A stretch of 5,859 nt of DNA. It comes from Burkholderiales bacterium (GTDB lineage Bacteria > Pseudomonadota > Gammaproteobacteria > Burkholderiales > Burkholderiaceae_A). The stretch is from NCBI GenBank assembly GCA_030828265.1, contig JAURCW010000079.1, positions 1-5,859 of the forward strand, given 5' to 3'. The translations under genes were made by a program, and so were the position numbers. Under the pieces are notes generated by a model. The model had not been told where the DNA came from, did no database searches, and worked only from the letters and a program-made list of their open reading frames with translations. Positions 1 through 5,859 of this stretch are shown piece by piece (position 1 is the stretch's first letter; every line of letters starts with the position of its first letter).

Positions 1-129
1 CATTGCCAGCTGAAAAAGCCAAGCCCCTTCTGCGTGCCATTAATGGTGGAGCGGCTGCGCGAGCAGCTTTCGTCGGAGCGGCTCTCCGACCGTCTCGCCC
101 GACTGGCCGAGGAGTTTGAGGATGCCTAA
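1..129 (+). CDS. Ligase-associated DEXH-box helicase (Lhr-type), C-terminal end only
   Basis: Only the last 42 codons are present, in frame from base 1 to the TAA at 127-129; the start lies before the window. The visible tail has a proline and aromatic stretch (PSPFCVPLMVERLRE) followed by a basic/acidic helix (QLSSERLSDRLARLAEEFED). From memory this matches the C-terminus of Lhr-type ligase-associated DEXH helicases, which end with a block like F-P-L-..-R-..-SSE-L-.-DR-.-R. No helicase motif lies in the window, so the call rests on this tail plus the PdeM-like gene that follows 15 nt later, a combination typical of the ligase-associated DNA-damage-response cluster. The family is ATP-driven 3'-5' helicases thought to act in DNA repair beside an ATP-dependent ligase and an exonuclease. 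The identification is probable rather than certain because so little protein is visible. Confidence 0.72.
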   Translation, partial: HCQLKKPSPFCVPLMVERLREQLSSERLSDRLARLAEEFEDA

Positions 130-144
130 TGGCCTAAGACGACG

Positions 145-912
145 ATGACCACTCGCACAAACCGACTTCGACCTTTGGGCCCTGCCACTGCAACCTGGTC
201 GTGCCAAGGGCTGGATGAGGCGATTGCCCTTACCGCACAGGGCGCCATTGTCTTTCTCCAGCGCGGCCTTGCCATGGTGGCTGACCTTCATCTCGGAAAG
301 ACACAGACCTTGCGGCAGCATGGGCTTGCCGTTCCCGAGGGCAGCGATGAGGAGACCCTTGAAAAACTTGAGGCCTTGCTTTCGTCCTGGCCACTTAAGA
401 AGCTGGTGATTCTGGGTGATCTTGTTCATCACCAGACGGCTCTTGATGGCCATGGTCGTCTGCTTGAAAAGCTCATTGGCCTTCGCAGACGTTGGCCTGG
501 GCCTGCCTTTCATCTTGTTCTTGGTAATCACGATCGTATGCTTAAGCCAGGTTGTGAAACGCCTTTGGCACGAGACCTTGTTGCCGCCCTTGATCTGCAA
601 CGTCATTCGCAGCTCTTCGTTCAGGAAGGGCTTAGGGGCTACCACGACATCGCTGATGCTTATGAGCGAGAAGGGGTTCAAGAAGGGGCTGATGAGCAGC
701 CTGAGCCTTGGCAGGTGTCGGGCCATCTGCATCCGGCGGTTCGTCTGCGTCTCGGTCCTGGGCAGTGGCAACGACTTGCCTGTTTCACACGGTCGGGAAG
801 GCGTTGGATGTTACCGGCCTTTGGCGCTTTTACCGGCGGCTTTGATATTCAGCCGGCGGACTACGATGAGATTGTGGGTCTTTTAGATGGCCAGCTGCTT
901 GGCCTTGGCTAA
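145..912 (+). CDS. pdeM: Ligase-associated DNA damage response metallophosphoesterase PdeM
   Basis: A 255-residue calcineurin-like metallophosphoesterase, presumably a cytoplasmic dinuclear-metal nuclease or phosphodiesterase of the ligase-associated repair cluster. Metal-ligand motifs appear in order: D47-L-H49 (in ADLHLGK), G91-D92 (LGDLVHH), G127-N128-H129-D130 (LGNHDR) and G193-H194-L-H196 (SGHLHP). The C-terminal block with [10 protein letters not shown] is the PdeM hallmark. The usual histidine between GNHD and GHxH is probably H167 (RGYHD), but it is followed by an unusual acidic stretch at about 171-188 that lengthens the gap to the GHLH motif. ATG 145 is the first ATG after the helicase stop, which is in the same frame; only a weak purine stretch precedes it, so translation may be coupled to the helicase gene. 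The TAA at 910-912 overlaps the stop of the converging aapP. The exact substrate cannot be read from sequence. Confidence 0.9.
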   Translation: MTTRTNRLRPLGPATATWSCQGLDEAIALTAQGAIVFLQRGLAMVADLHLGKTQTLRQHGLAVPEGSDEETLEKLEALLSSWPLKKLVILGDLVHHQTALDGHGRLLEKLIGLRRRWPGPAFHLVLGNHDRMLKPGCETPLARDLVAALDLQRHSQLFVQEGLRGYHDIADAYEREGVQEGADEQPEPWQVSGHLHPAVRLRLGPGQWQRLACFTRSGRRWMLPAFGAFTGGFDIQPADYDEIVGLLDGQLLGLG

Positions 913-1643
913 TGGCTAAGAATCTTGCTTAAGAAGTCGATGGCCCGCGGGTGTTTGGGCGCCCCAAAGAACTCTTCGGGCGGCGCCTGCTCAACAATTT
1001 TTCCAGCATCCATAAAAATAACGCGGTCGGCCACCTCGCGTGCAAAGCCCATCTCGTGGGTGACGCAGATCATGGTTGTTCCTTGTTCGGCAAGGGCCAC
1101 CATGACATCAAGAACCTCTTTCACCATTTCCGGGTCGAGCGCACTTGTGGGCTCGTCGAACAAGAGTACTTCGGGCTTCATGCACAAGGCTCGTGCAATG
1201 GCTACTCGTTGCTGCTGCCCTCCCGAAAGCTGGCCGGGGTACTTCTCGGCCTGCTCGGCAATCTTCACCCGTTCAAGCTGAACCATGGCCTCACGCCGGG
1301 CCTCGTCTTCGGCCACGCCTCTGACCCGAATAGGCGCGAGGGTAAGGTTCTCAAGTACTGAAATATGCGGGAACAAGTTAAAGCTCTGAAACACCATGCC
1401 CACGCGAGTCCGCACCTGATGAATGGATTTCAGATCGGTGGTGAGTTCGGTTCCAGCGACCGTGATTCGCCCTTTTTGATAAGGCTCAAGGGCATTGACA
1501 CAACGAATTAGGGTTGACTTTCCACTTCCAGAGGGACCGCAGACCACAATTTTTTCGCCGTTGCTGACTTCGAGGTCGATGTCGCTTAAGACCTGGAAGC
1601 TGCCGAACCACTTCGAGACATTTTCAAACTGAATCATGGCCAT
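909..1643 (-). CDS. aapP: General L-amino-acid ABC transporter, ATP-binding protein AapP
   Basis: Cytoplasmic ATPase that powers the AapJQMP amino-acid importer; 244 residues from the chosen start, the usual size for polar-amino-acid (GlnQ/GltL/HisP-type) ATPases. All ABC motifs are intact: Walker [10 protein letters not shown] at 36-44, Q-loop glutamine Q86 ([11 protein letters not shown]), signature LSGGQQQR at 139-146, Walker [12 protein letters not shown] from 160 with catalytic E164, and H-loop H196 (CVTHEMGF). The start at 1643 is preferred because an AGGAG lies 10 nt upstream and [14 protein letters not shown] is where family members begin. An in-frame ATG at 1703 would add 20 residues that look unlike the family and would overlap aapM. 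It is the last gene of the operon, 16 nt after the aapM stop, so it is presumably translated from the same mRNA. Its TAG overlaps the pdeM stop on the other strand. Substrate range is inferred from the neighbouring aap genes. Confidence 0.95.
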   Translation of the reverse strand: MAMIQFENVSKWFGSFQVLSDIDLEVSNGEKIVVCGPSGSGKSTLIRCVNALEPYQKGRITVAGTELTTDLKSIHQVRTRVGMVFQSFNLFPHISVLENLTLAPIRVRGVAEDEARREAMVQLERVKIAEQAEKYPGQLSGGQQQRVAIARALCMKPEVLLFDEPTSALDPEMVKEVLDVMVALAEQGTTMICVTHEMGFAREVADRVIFMDAGKIVEQAPPEEFFGAPKHPRAIDFLSKILSH

Positions 1644-1653
1644 TATGTATGGA

Positions 1654-1658
1654 CTCCT
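1654..1658 (-). promoter_or_regulatory. Ribosome binding site of aapP
   Basis: AGGAG on the minus strand, 10 nt before the ATG at 1643 and one base after the aapM stop (TAA at 1662-1660). It decides the aapP start against the in-frame ATG at 1703. A ribosome finishing aapM would stop on this site, which favours coupled translation. Confidence 0.75.
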
Positions 1659-1659
1659 G

Positions 1660-2697
1660 TTAACGTCGGGCGGCGGCGAAGTCTCGTTCGAGCCCACGGG
1701 CATAGCGACTCATGGCGCTGCAAAAGACCCAATAGATAAGCGCAACAAAAATAAACCCCTCGATGTAAAAAGCGCGCCATTCGGGGTCGCCAAGCGCAAG
1801 CCGTAGACTTCCAAACAGCTCGTACATGCTTACGATCGTAACCAGCGAGGTGTCTTTAAAAATGGCGATGAAGCTGTTCACAAGGGGCGGCACGACCACC
1901 CGAAAGGCCTGCGGCAAAACGATTCGTGTCTGAATAAGCCAATAGCCCATACCAAGCGCCTGGGCCGCTTCGATCTGCCCCTTAGGCACGCTGTTAATGC
2001 CGCCACGAATGACCTCCGCCTGATAGGCCGCACTAAAAATAATGATGCCTGCTGCAACCCGAAGCAGAACGTCGGGGTTGGTGCCGCTTGGCATGAACAA
2101 GGGAAACATAAAACTTGCCATGAAGAGCACGGTAATGAGTGGAACACCGCGAATGATCTCGATGAAGCTTGTGCAGACTGTGCGAATGAAGGGCAGGTCG
2201 GAAGTCCTTCCTAACGCAAGCAGCACGGCAAGCGGAAGCGAGAGAATGTTGCCGAGGATGGCGAGCAAGAGAGTGAGCGCAAGACCACCAAGCCGTTCGG
2301 TAGGCACGTAGCTTAAGCCCGCAAAGCCTCCCACCATAAGAGCCACAGACCCCGTAAGCACCAGGCCCGCAATCATGAAGGTTGATGGCCTCCAGAGCTG
2401 GCGCTGGCTAATGGCAATGCAGGCCCCTACCATCAAAATGCTTGCAACCACTGGCCGCCAGGCCTCCTCAAATGGGTAGCGACCAAAAATAATAAGCTTC
2501 CATTTCTCGCCCACCACGCCCCAGCAGGCCCCTTCGCCACGGGCCTCTCGGCAGGCATTCAGGTCGACTGCAAAGACGGCGTTAAAAAGCCCCCAGGGCA
2601 AGAGCTCGTTGGCGAGCCATGCAAAGAAAATAAGAAGGCTAACCGTGATGGCGGTGTTGAGCCGACCTTTGAAAAGCGCCTTGAAGCTTTCGGACAC
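1660..2697 (-). CDS. aapM: General L-amino-acid ABC transporter, permease AapM
   Basis: Inner-membrane permease, 345 residues, second of two channel subunits of the Aap importer. The N-terminus has one membrane segment at about 14-36, then a periplasmic stretch with cysteines C49 and C58 ([14 protein letters not shown]) and the [12 protein letters not shown] motif. From memory that stretch is characteristic of AapM/BztC-type permeases and absent from short His/Gln permeases. The transport core ([11 protein letters not shown] onward) carries [15 protein letters not shown] and an EAA loop at about 243-262 (EAAQALG ... VLPQAFR), the contact site for the ATPase. The C-terminal [10 protein letters not shown] resembles the usual family end. 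The start is a GTG (shown as Met), supported by an AAGGAG 7 nt upstream inside the aapQ end; the aapQ stop is one base away, so translation is almost certainly coupled. Length is close to AapM homologues I recall (about 365-385), slightly short. Confidence 0.95.
   Translation of the reverse strand: MSESFKALFKGRLNTAITVSLLIFFAWLANELLPWGLFNAVFAVDLNACREARGEGACWGVVGEKWKLIIFGRYPFEEAWRPVVASILMVGACIAISQRQLWRPSTFMIAGLVLTGSVALMVGGFAGLSYVPTERLGGLALTLLLAILGNILSLPLAVLLALGRTSDLPFIRTVCTSFIEIIRGVPLITVLFMASFMFPLFMPSGTNPDVLLRVAAGIIIFSAAYQAEVIRGGINSVPKGQIEAAQALGMGYWLIQTRIVLPQAFRVVVPPLVNSFIAIFKDTSLVTIVSMYELFGSLRLALGDPEWRAFYIEGFIFVALIYWVFCSAMSRYARGLERDFAAARR
1898..1914. repeat. 17-bp sequence shared by aapM and aapQ (copy in aapM)
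   Basis: ACCCGAAAGGCCTGCGG on the plus strand is identical to 2928-2944. Both copies sit in the LPQAFRV part of the EAA loop, so the match reflects paralogy of the two permeases and the constraint on ATPase contact, not a mobile repeat. Confidence 0.6.
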
Positions 2698-2698
2698 T

Positions 2699-3670
2699 TC
2701 AGCGCTCCTTTAAGCGAGTGGCTTGCTCGAACCGATTCATCAGAAACGAGGTGAGCAAAGACAAGCTAAGGTAGACAGCCATGATGATGGAGATGGCCTC
2801 CACCGCGCGGCCCGACTGATTCAGGGTTGTGGTGGCGATGCTTACAAGGTCGGGATAGCCAATGGCAATAGCCAGGCTGCTGTTTTTTGTAAGGTTGAGG
2901 TACTGGTTGGTGGTGGGGGGAATAATGACCCGAAAGGCCTGCGGTAGCACAACCAGTTTAAGCTGTTGCCAGCGGGTTAAGCCCAAGGCCGAAGCCGCCT
3001 CCGTCTGCCCCTTCGGAACCGCAAGAATGCCCGCTCGAATAATTTCTGCAATAAAGGCGCTGGTGTAGATGGAGAGCCCAAGCAAAAGGGCGATGAACTC
3101 GGGCGAAAGCGCTGCTCCGCCCACAAGCCCAAAGGTTCCCATTACGGGGTACTCCAGGGACGGGAACTCGCCAGCCAGGAACCACGGAAACTGCAGCCCG
3201 TTTTTACTTAAAAAAACATGGGGTAGAAGCTCGGCGGGGGTCTCGGTGTCGGGAAGAATGACCGCCAGGGTGAGATACCAGAAAATTAGCTGAAGCAGCA
3301 GGGGTACATTACGAATGAACTCAACAAACTGCCTGCAAAGCCAAACCAAAAGGGGGTTGGGTGAAAGGCTGCCCACAGCAACCATTAGGCCCAGTAGGCT
3401 GGCAACAACAATTCCAATAACAGCAACGCGAAGCGTGTTTAGGAACCCAACAACAAAAGCCCTTAGATAGCTGCTGTCGGACTCGTAAGCGATGGCGCGC
3501 TCCGCAATATCAAAGCCCGCGGGGCCAAGCAAAAAGTCGTAACCAAAATCAATGCCACGTTGGGCAAGGTTGGCATTTAAGTTTCCAACAAGAATCCAAA
3601 GCCCCACTGCAAGCACAGCAAAAAGCAAGGCCTGCCAGACCATGGCCCGAAATTTCGGCTGGTTTAGCAC
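2699..3670 (-). CDS. aapQ: General L-amino-acid ABC transporter, permease AapQ (compact form)
   Basis: Inner-membrane permease of the Aap importer, 323 residues. Order seen: N-terminal membrane segment at about 12-28, periplasmic stretch with GIDFGYDFLLGPAGFDIAE and a serine-rich ESDSSY, core starting FLNTLRVAVIG (76-86), the FIRNVPLLLQLIFWY motif (118-132), then LSPEFIALLLGLSIYTSAFIAEIIRAGI (from 188) and an EAA loop at 224-243 (EAASALG ... VLPQAFR). The end has NLTKNSSLAIAIGYPDLV, typical of AapQ/BztB. Family members I recall are near 390-400 residues; the shortfall falls between about 165 and 188, where they carry two extra hydrophobic segments. The start is GTG 3670 with no clear ribosome site; an in-frame TAG lies six codons upstream, and PKFRAMVWQ matches the usual N-terminus better than a start at the next ATG (3643). 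It is 157 nt downstream of aapJ and followed one base later by aapM. Confidence 0.93.
   Translation of the reverse strand: MLNQPKFRAMVWQALLFAVLAVGLWILVGNLNANLAQRGIDFGYDFLLGPAGFDIAERAIAYESDSSYLRAFVVGFLNTLRVAVIGIVVASLLGLMVAVGSLSPNPLLVWLCRQFVEFIRNVPLLLQLIFWYLTLAVILPDTETPAELLPHVFLSKNGLQFPWFLAGEFPSLEYPVMGTFGLVGGAALSPEFIALLLGLSIYTSAFIAEIIRAGILAVPKGQTEAASALGLTRWQQLKLVVLPQAFRVIIPPTTNQYLNLTKNSSLAIAIGYPDLVSIATTTLNQSGRAVEAISIIMAVYLSLSLLTSFLMNRFEQATRLKER
2705..2710 (-). promoter_or_regulatory. Ribosome binding site of aapM, inside the aapQ coding end
   Basis: AAGGAG on the minus strand lies within the last codons of aapQ (it overlaps the Lys-Glu-Arg codons), 7 nt before the GTG start at 2697. With a one-base gap between the aapQ TGA and this GTG, the site fixes the start codon and points to translational coupling. 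Confidence 0.8.
2928..2944. repeat. 17-bp sequence shared by aapM and aapQ (copy in aapQ)
   Basis: This is the second copy of the 17-bp identity described at 1898-1914, at the equivalent EAA-loop codons of aapQ. Identity at DNA level, including third positions, is a little more than protein conservation requires. Confidence 0.6.
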
Positions 3671-3699
3671 GGGCGACTCGATGGACTAGGAGAGGTCAT
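3664..3699 (-). other. Possible 11-codon leader ORF overlapping the aapQ start
   Basis: An ATG at 3699 opens a tiny frame (MTSPSPSSRPC) whose TAA at 3666-3664 lies just beyond the aapQ GTG (3670-3668), in a different frame. It has no strong ribosome site, and such short frames arise by chance. It is listed because aapQ itself lacks a Shine-Dalgarno, and terminating ribosomes here could re-start on the GTG. Confidence 0.2.
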
Positions 3700-3733
3700 G
3701 AACGGTCGTCTTATGGGAATTACGATGGTGAGC

Positions 3734-3780
3734 AAAAAAGATGGGGGCCCTTGCCCGCGCATCGACTGGCCGGACAAGGG
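3734..3780 (-). terminator. Second stem-loop with U6 run, aapJ-aapQ gap
   Basis: As minus-strand RNA, CCCUUGUCCG (3780-3771) pairs over 10 bp, including one U-G wobble, with CGGGCAAGGG (3757-3748) around a 13-nt loop. Eight bases later comes a run of six U (3739-3734). The U-run is farther from the stem than in a textbook intrinsic terminator, so it may act as a partial terminator or attenuator between aapJ and the permease genes. Because of the wobble pair the hairpin is stronger in minus-strand RNA than in plus-strand RNA, which fits the aap transcript. Confidence 0.5.
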
Positions 3781-3781
3781 A

Positions 3782-3810
3782 GCCTGGGGGCAAATAGCTT
3801 GCCCCCAGGC
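3782..3810 (-). other. Perfect 12-bp stem-loop after aapJ
   Basis: GCCTGGGGGCAA and its exact reverse complement flank a 5-nt loop, starting 17 nt after the aapJ stop. It has no U-run directly behind it, so it resembles the 3' stabilising hairpins found after binding-protein genes of ABC operons more than a full terminator. It would protect the aapJ mRNA from 3' exonucleases and raise AapJ over the permeases. It is followed one base later by the second stem-loop. Confidence 0.8.
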
Positions 3811-3827
3811 CACTAAGCGCAAAAGGA

Positions 3828-4856
3828 CTAGCGAATGGGCGGTGCGTACTGAAGGCCGCCGTTGGTCCAGAGTGCGTTTTGGCCGCGGTCAAGTTTGAGG
3901 GGTGTATTTTTACCAAGGTGGCGCTCAAAGACCTCGCCATAGTTGCCGACCTGTTTAATGACACGATAGGCCCACTGCGAATCGGTTCCTATAGCTTTAC
4001 CGAAGTCGTTATTGCCCTGGCCAAGCAGACGCTGAACTTCCGGGGTTGTGTCCGACTTCTTCTGGTCCACATTGGCCGAGTTAATGCCGAGCTCTTCGGC
4101 TGTGATCATGGCGAAGTGCACCCAGGTGACCAGCTTAGACCACGACTCATCGCCCTGACGGGTCACGGGGCCCAGGGGCTCCTTGCTGATGATCTCGGGA
4201 AGGATGATGTGATCGTCAGGCTTTTTGGTGTCGTTGGCGCGAATGGCGGCAAGCTGAGAGGCATCGGAGGTCAACACTTTGCAACGTCCCTCGTTATAGG
4301 CTGCAACCACGACTTTGTTGTCTTCTGAGACAACGGGTTTATAAGTCATTTTGTTGGCTTTGAAGTAGTCGGCTAAGTTCTTCTCTGTAGTGGTGCCGCT
4401 TTGAACGCAGATGGTTGCGCCCTTCAGTTGCTTGGCAGATTTCACCTTCAAGCTTTTGGGAACTAAGAAGCCCTGCCCGTCATAGAAGTTGGTGGCCCCA
4501 AAGGTTGTTCCAAGCTGGGTGTCGCGGCTCATGGTCCATGTTGTATTCCGCGCCAGCATATCAATCTCGCCGGACTGCAGGGCGGTGAATCGTTGCGCGG
4601 CGTTCAGGGGCACGTAGCGTACTTTGTTGGCATCGCCTAGCGCAGCGGCAGCTACAGCCCGGCAATAATCGACATCAAAGCCTGTCCATTTTCCATCGCT
4701 GCCGGCAATTCCGAAGCCGCCGAGCCCGGCGTTGACGCCACAAGAAAGCTCCCCTTTGGCCTTAATGGCTTCGAGGGTTTTACTGGCAAAGGCGGGCGAG
4801 GCTGCAACGGCAAGCCCCATGCAAAGGCTAAGCCCAAGTAGGCGACGTTTAACCAT
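3828..4856 (-). CDS. aapJ: General L-amino-acid ABC transporter, periplasmic binding protein AapJ
   Basis: Periplasmic solute-binding protein of the Aap importer, 342 residues, matching the usual AapJ/BztA length (about 340). A Sec signal peptide is clear: KRR at 3-5, a hydrophobic core at 6-19, and a signal peptidase I site at AFA|S after residue 24. The mature protein begins TLEAIKAKGELSCGVN, then shows the amino-acid-binding family motif TGFDVDYCRAVAAA (58-71) and LNAAQRFTALQSGEIDMLARNTTWTMSRD (84-112). Cysteines 39 and 65 could pair, as in relatives. Later parts (ICVQSGTTTEKNLADYF, GRCKVLTSD, HFAMITAEELGI) also look AapJ-like. The ATG at 4856 is supported by AGGAG 9 nt upstream. It is the first gene of the operon, and the long structured gap after it suggests it is made in excess of the permeases. 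Expected ligands are a broad set of L-amino acids, by family. Confidence 0.96.
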   Translation of the reverse strand: MVKRRLLGLSLCMGLAVAASPAFASKTLEAIKAKGELSCGVNAGLGGFGIAGSDGKWTGFDVDYCRAVAAAALGDANKVRYVPLNAAQRFTALQSGEIDMLARNTTWTMSRDTQLGTTFGATNFYDGQGFLVPKSLKVKSAKQLKGATICVQSGTTTEKNLADYFKANKMTYKPVVSEDNKVVVAAYNEGRCKVLTSDASQLAAIRANDTKKPDDHIILPEIISKEPLGPVTRQGDESWSKLVTWVHFAMITAEELGINSANVDQKKSDTTPEVQRLLGQGNNDFGKAIGTDSQWAYRVIKQVGNYGEVFERHLGKNTPLKLDRGQNALWTNGGLQYAPPIR

Positions 4857-4865
4857 GGTGTTGAA

Positions 4866-4870
4866 CTCCT
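4866..4870 (-). promoter_or_regulatory. Ribosome binding site of aapJ
   Basis: AGGAG on the minus strand, 9 nt before the ATG at 4856. Its spacing and match are good, and it supports a signal peptide that begins MVKRR. Confidence 0.8.
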
Positions 4871-4942
4871 AAGAAAGTTAATGCACAGTAGATTGAATCC
4901 ACCGCTGTAGTGTGCCTGAGCAAAGGCCGCCCGGACCTCAAA
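4871..4942 (-). promoter_or_regulatory. Presumed promoter region of the aap operon
   Basis: The operon is expected to start transcription in this gap, but I cannot identify convincing -35 and -10 boxes. A split inverted repeat, GCACA (4883-4887) and TGTGC (4911-4915) with 23 nt between, could be a regulator site, though five-base arms are weak. A near sigma-54 pattern (GG then GC on the minus strand near 4916-4904) has nine bases between instead of ten, so it is not called. Confidence 0.35.
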
Positions 4943-4958
4943 CCCGGGAAAACCCAGG
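4943..4958 (-). terminator. Weak terminator-like hairpin after the atm1-like gene
   Basis: In minus-strand RNA CCUGGG (4958-4953) pairs with CCCGGG (4948-4943) across a UUUU loop, with one U-G wobble, and only three U follow. It starts 7 nt after the exporter's stop codon. It may terminate poorly, leaving some read-through into aapJ. Confidence 0.4.
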
Positions 4959-4965
4959 GTAACTC

Positions 4966-5859
4966 CTAGTCCGACTGTCCAGTAGCGCCTGAACTTGGTG
5001 CAGTCGGTGGCTCAAGAGGTTTATTGGCCTCACGGGCCTGCAATTCCCAGAGCTGGAAGTAGCGCCCCCGAAGGCCGAGTAGCTGGGCATGGCTGCCTTT
5101 TTCAACAAGTCGGCCGTCTTCAAGCACCATGATGGTGCTTGCATGGCGAATGGTGGAGAGCCGATGGGCAATGATGATGCTTGTTCGGCCTTTCGAGACT
5201 TCTTCGATTTCTTTCTGAATGGCCCGCTCGGACTCGGAGTCAAGTGCCGAGGTGGCCTCGTCAAAAATAAGAATGGCGGGTTTTTTGAGCATGGCACGCG
5301 CAATGGCAACCCTTTGCTTTTCGCCGCCAGAGAGCTTTAGGCCGCGCTCCCCGACTAGGGTGTTTAGGCCATCGGGGAGCCGATGCACCAAGGATTCCAG
5401 CCGTGAGGCGGCAATGGCCTGCCAGAGCTCATCATCGCCTGCATCGGGTTTGCCGTAACGAATGTTGTAGGCGAGGCTATCGTTAAAAAGGACCGTGTCT
5501 TGGGGAACAATACCAATGACTCTACGTAATGAGTCTTGTTGCACGAGACGAATGTCCTGATCATCAATGCAGATTCGGCCCGACTGTGTGTCATAGAACC
5601 TGTATAAAAGCCGAGCCAAGGTACTCTTGCCCGCCCCCGAGGAACCCACCACGGCCACGGTCTGTCCGGGCTCAATCTCCAGGTCAAGGTCCTGCAGAAT
5701 GGGACGTCGCGGGTCGTAGGCAAAGCCCACTTTTTCAAAGCGAATGCCTCCTTTTATCACCGCAAGCGACGGCGCCCCCGGGGGGTCGGCCACCTCTTGG
5801 TTCTGGGCCATAAGCCCAAAAAGTCTCTCCATGTCGGCAACGCTTTGCTTAATCTCTCG
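4966..5859 (-). CDS. atm1: Atm1/HMT1-type ABC half-transporter, C-terminal nucleotide-binding domain (partial)
   Basis: The frame runs off the window end, so the N-terminal membrane domain is missing; 297 codons are visible, then TAG at 4968-4966. In fragment numbering from the edge: the linker helix (EIKQSVADMERLFGLM) joining the membrane domain, an A-loop tyrosine in FAYDPRRPIL, Walker A GSSGAGKST at 72-80, Q-loop Q120 in IGIVPQDTVLFNDS, signature LSGGEKQR at 176-183, Walker B ILIFDE at 196-201 and H-loop H232 in AHRLST. The YDPRRPIL and GIVPQDTVLFND blocks are, from memory, typical of Atm1/ABCB7/HMT1 half-transporters, which export glutathione-linked sulfur or metal compounds as homodimers in the inner membrane. 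The tail after LQAREANK is short, proline- and serine-rich and probably disordered. A lipid A exporter (MsbA-like) is the main alternative but fits less well. It is upstream of aapJ on the same strand, with a 109-nt gap and no obvious functional link. Confidence 0.85.
   Translation of the reverse strand, partial: REIKQSVADMERLFGLMAQNQEVADPPGAPSLAVIKGGIRFEKVGFAYDPRRPILQDLDLEIEPGQTVAVVGSSGAGKSTLARLLYRFYDTQSGRICIDDQDIRLVQQDSLRRVIGIVPQDTVLFNDSLAYNIRYGKPDAGDDELWQAIAASRLESLVHRLPDGLNTLVGERGLKLSGGEKQRVAIARAMLKKPAILIFDEATSALDSESERAIQKEIEEVSKGRTSIIIAHRLSTIRHASTIMVLEDGRLVEKGSHAQLLGLRGRYFQLWELQAREANKPLEPPTAPSSGATGQSD

Noticed and set aside
40..771. A 243-codon open frame on the minus strand opposite pdeM
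   Set aside because: It lies opposite a gene with all metallophosphoesterase motifs, the translation has no recognisable domain, and it crosses the helicase-pdeM junction. It is a shadow frame.
416..886. A 156-codon plus-strand frame inside pdeM with hydrophobic stretches
   Set aside because: It is an out-of-frame reading of pdeM; the hydrophobic runs come from shifted codons, and it has no own ribosome site.
1644..1703. A longer AapP start at 1703
   Set aside because: It would overlap aapM and add 20 proline- and serine-rich residues unlike the family, while the ATG at 1643 has a well-placed AGGAG.
1898..2944. 17-bp direct repeat as a mobile or recombination element
   Set aside because: Both copies fall at the same codons of two paralogous permeases, so shared ancestry and EAA-loop constraint explain them.
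3879..4328. A 149-codon plus-strand frame opposite aapJ
   Set aside because: It is antisense to a well-supported binding protein and has no recognisable motif; treated as a shadow.
4904..4916. A sigma-54-like promoter upstream of aapJ
   Set aside because: The GG and GC doublets on the minus strand are nine bases apart rather than ten, and the surrounding consensus is poor.
1..5859. A novel defence, mobile or RNA system
   Set aside because: Nearly all bases lie in six recognisable housekeeping or transport genes. No gap exceeds 160 nt, and I saw no repeat arrays, integrase, transposase or reverse transcriptase motifs on either strand.

Overview
The window looks like ordinary chromosomal DNA of a moderately GC-rich (judged by eye) proteobacterium. 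The ligase-associated DNA-repair cluster, the four-gene Aap amino-acid importer and an Atm1-type exporter are each common in Alpha-, Beta- and Gammaproteobacteria. I cannot name the genus. I see no phage, transposon, CRISPR, tRNA or rRNA signal.

Plus strand, 1-912: the last 42 codons of an Lhr-type DEXH helicase, then a complete pdeM-like metallophosphoesterase gene. These are the final two members of the ligase-associated DNA-damage-response cluster; the exonuclease and ATP-dependent ligase genes that usually accompany them would lie before position 1.

Minus strand, 4856 down to 909: a complete general L-amino-acid ABC import operon in the order aapJ (periplasmic binding protein), aapQ and aapM (the two permeases), aapP (ATPase). 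AapJ would capture amino acids in the periplasm, AapQ and AapM would form the channel and AapP would power it. The last three genes are tightly packed: aapQ and aapM are 1 nt apart, and aapM and aapP 16 nt apart. The aapJ-aapQ gap is 157 nt and holds two consecutive RNA stem-loops and a U6 run, which fits selective over-expression of the binding protein. aapP converges on pdeM and their stop codons overlap.

Minus strand, 5859 down to 4966: the C-terminal nucleotide-binding domain of an Atm1/HMT1-type half-transporter, cut by the window edge. It lies 109 nt upstream of aapJ on the same strand, separated by a weak terminator-like hairpin and the presumed aap promoter region.

I found no undescribed system. 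The points that merit a second look are the structured aapJ-aapQ leader, a tiny ORF overlapping the aapQ start, an AapQ shorter than I expect for the family, an acidic insertion in PdeM, and the overlapping stops of pdeM and aapP.
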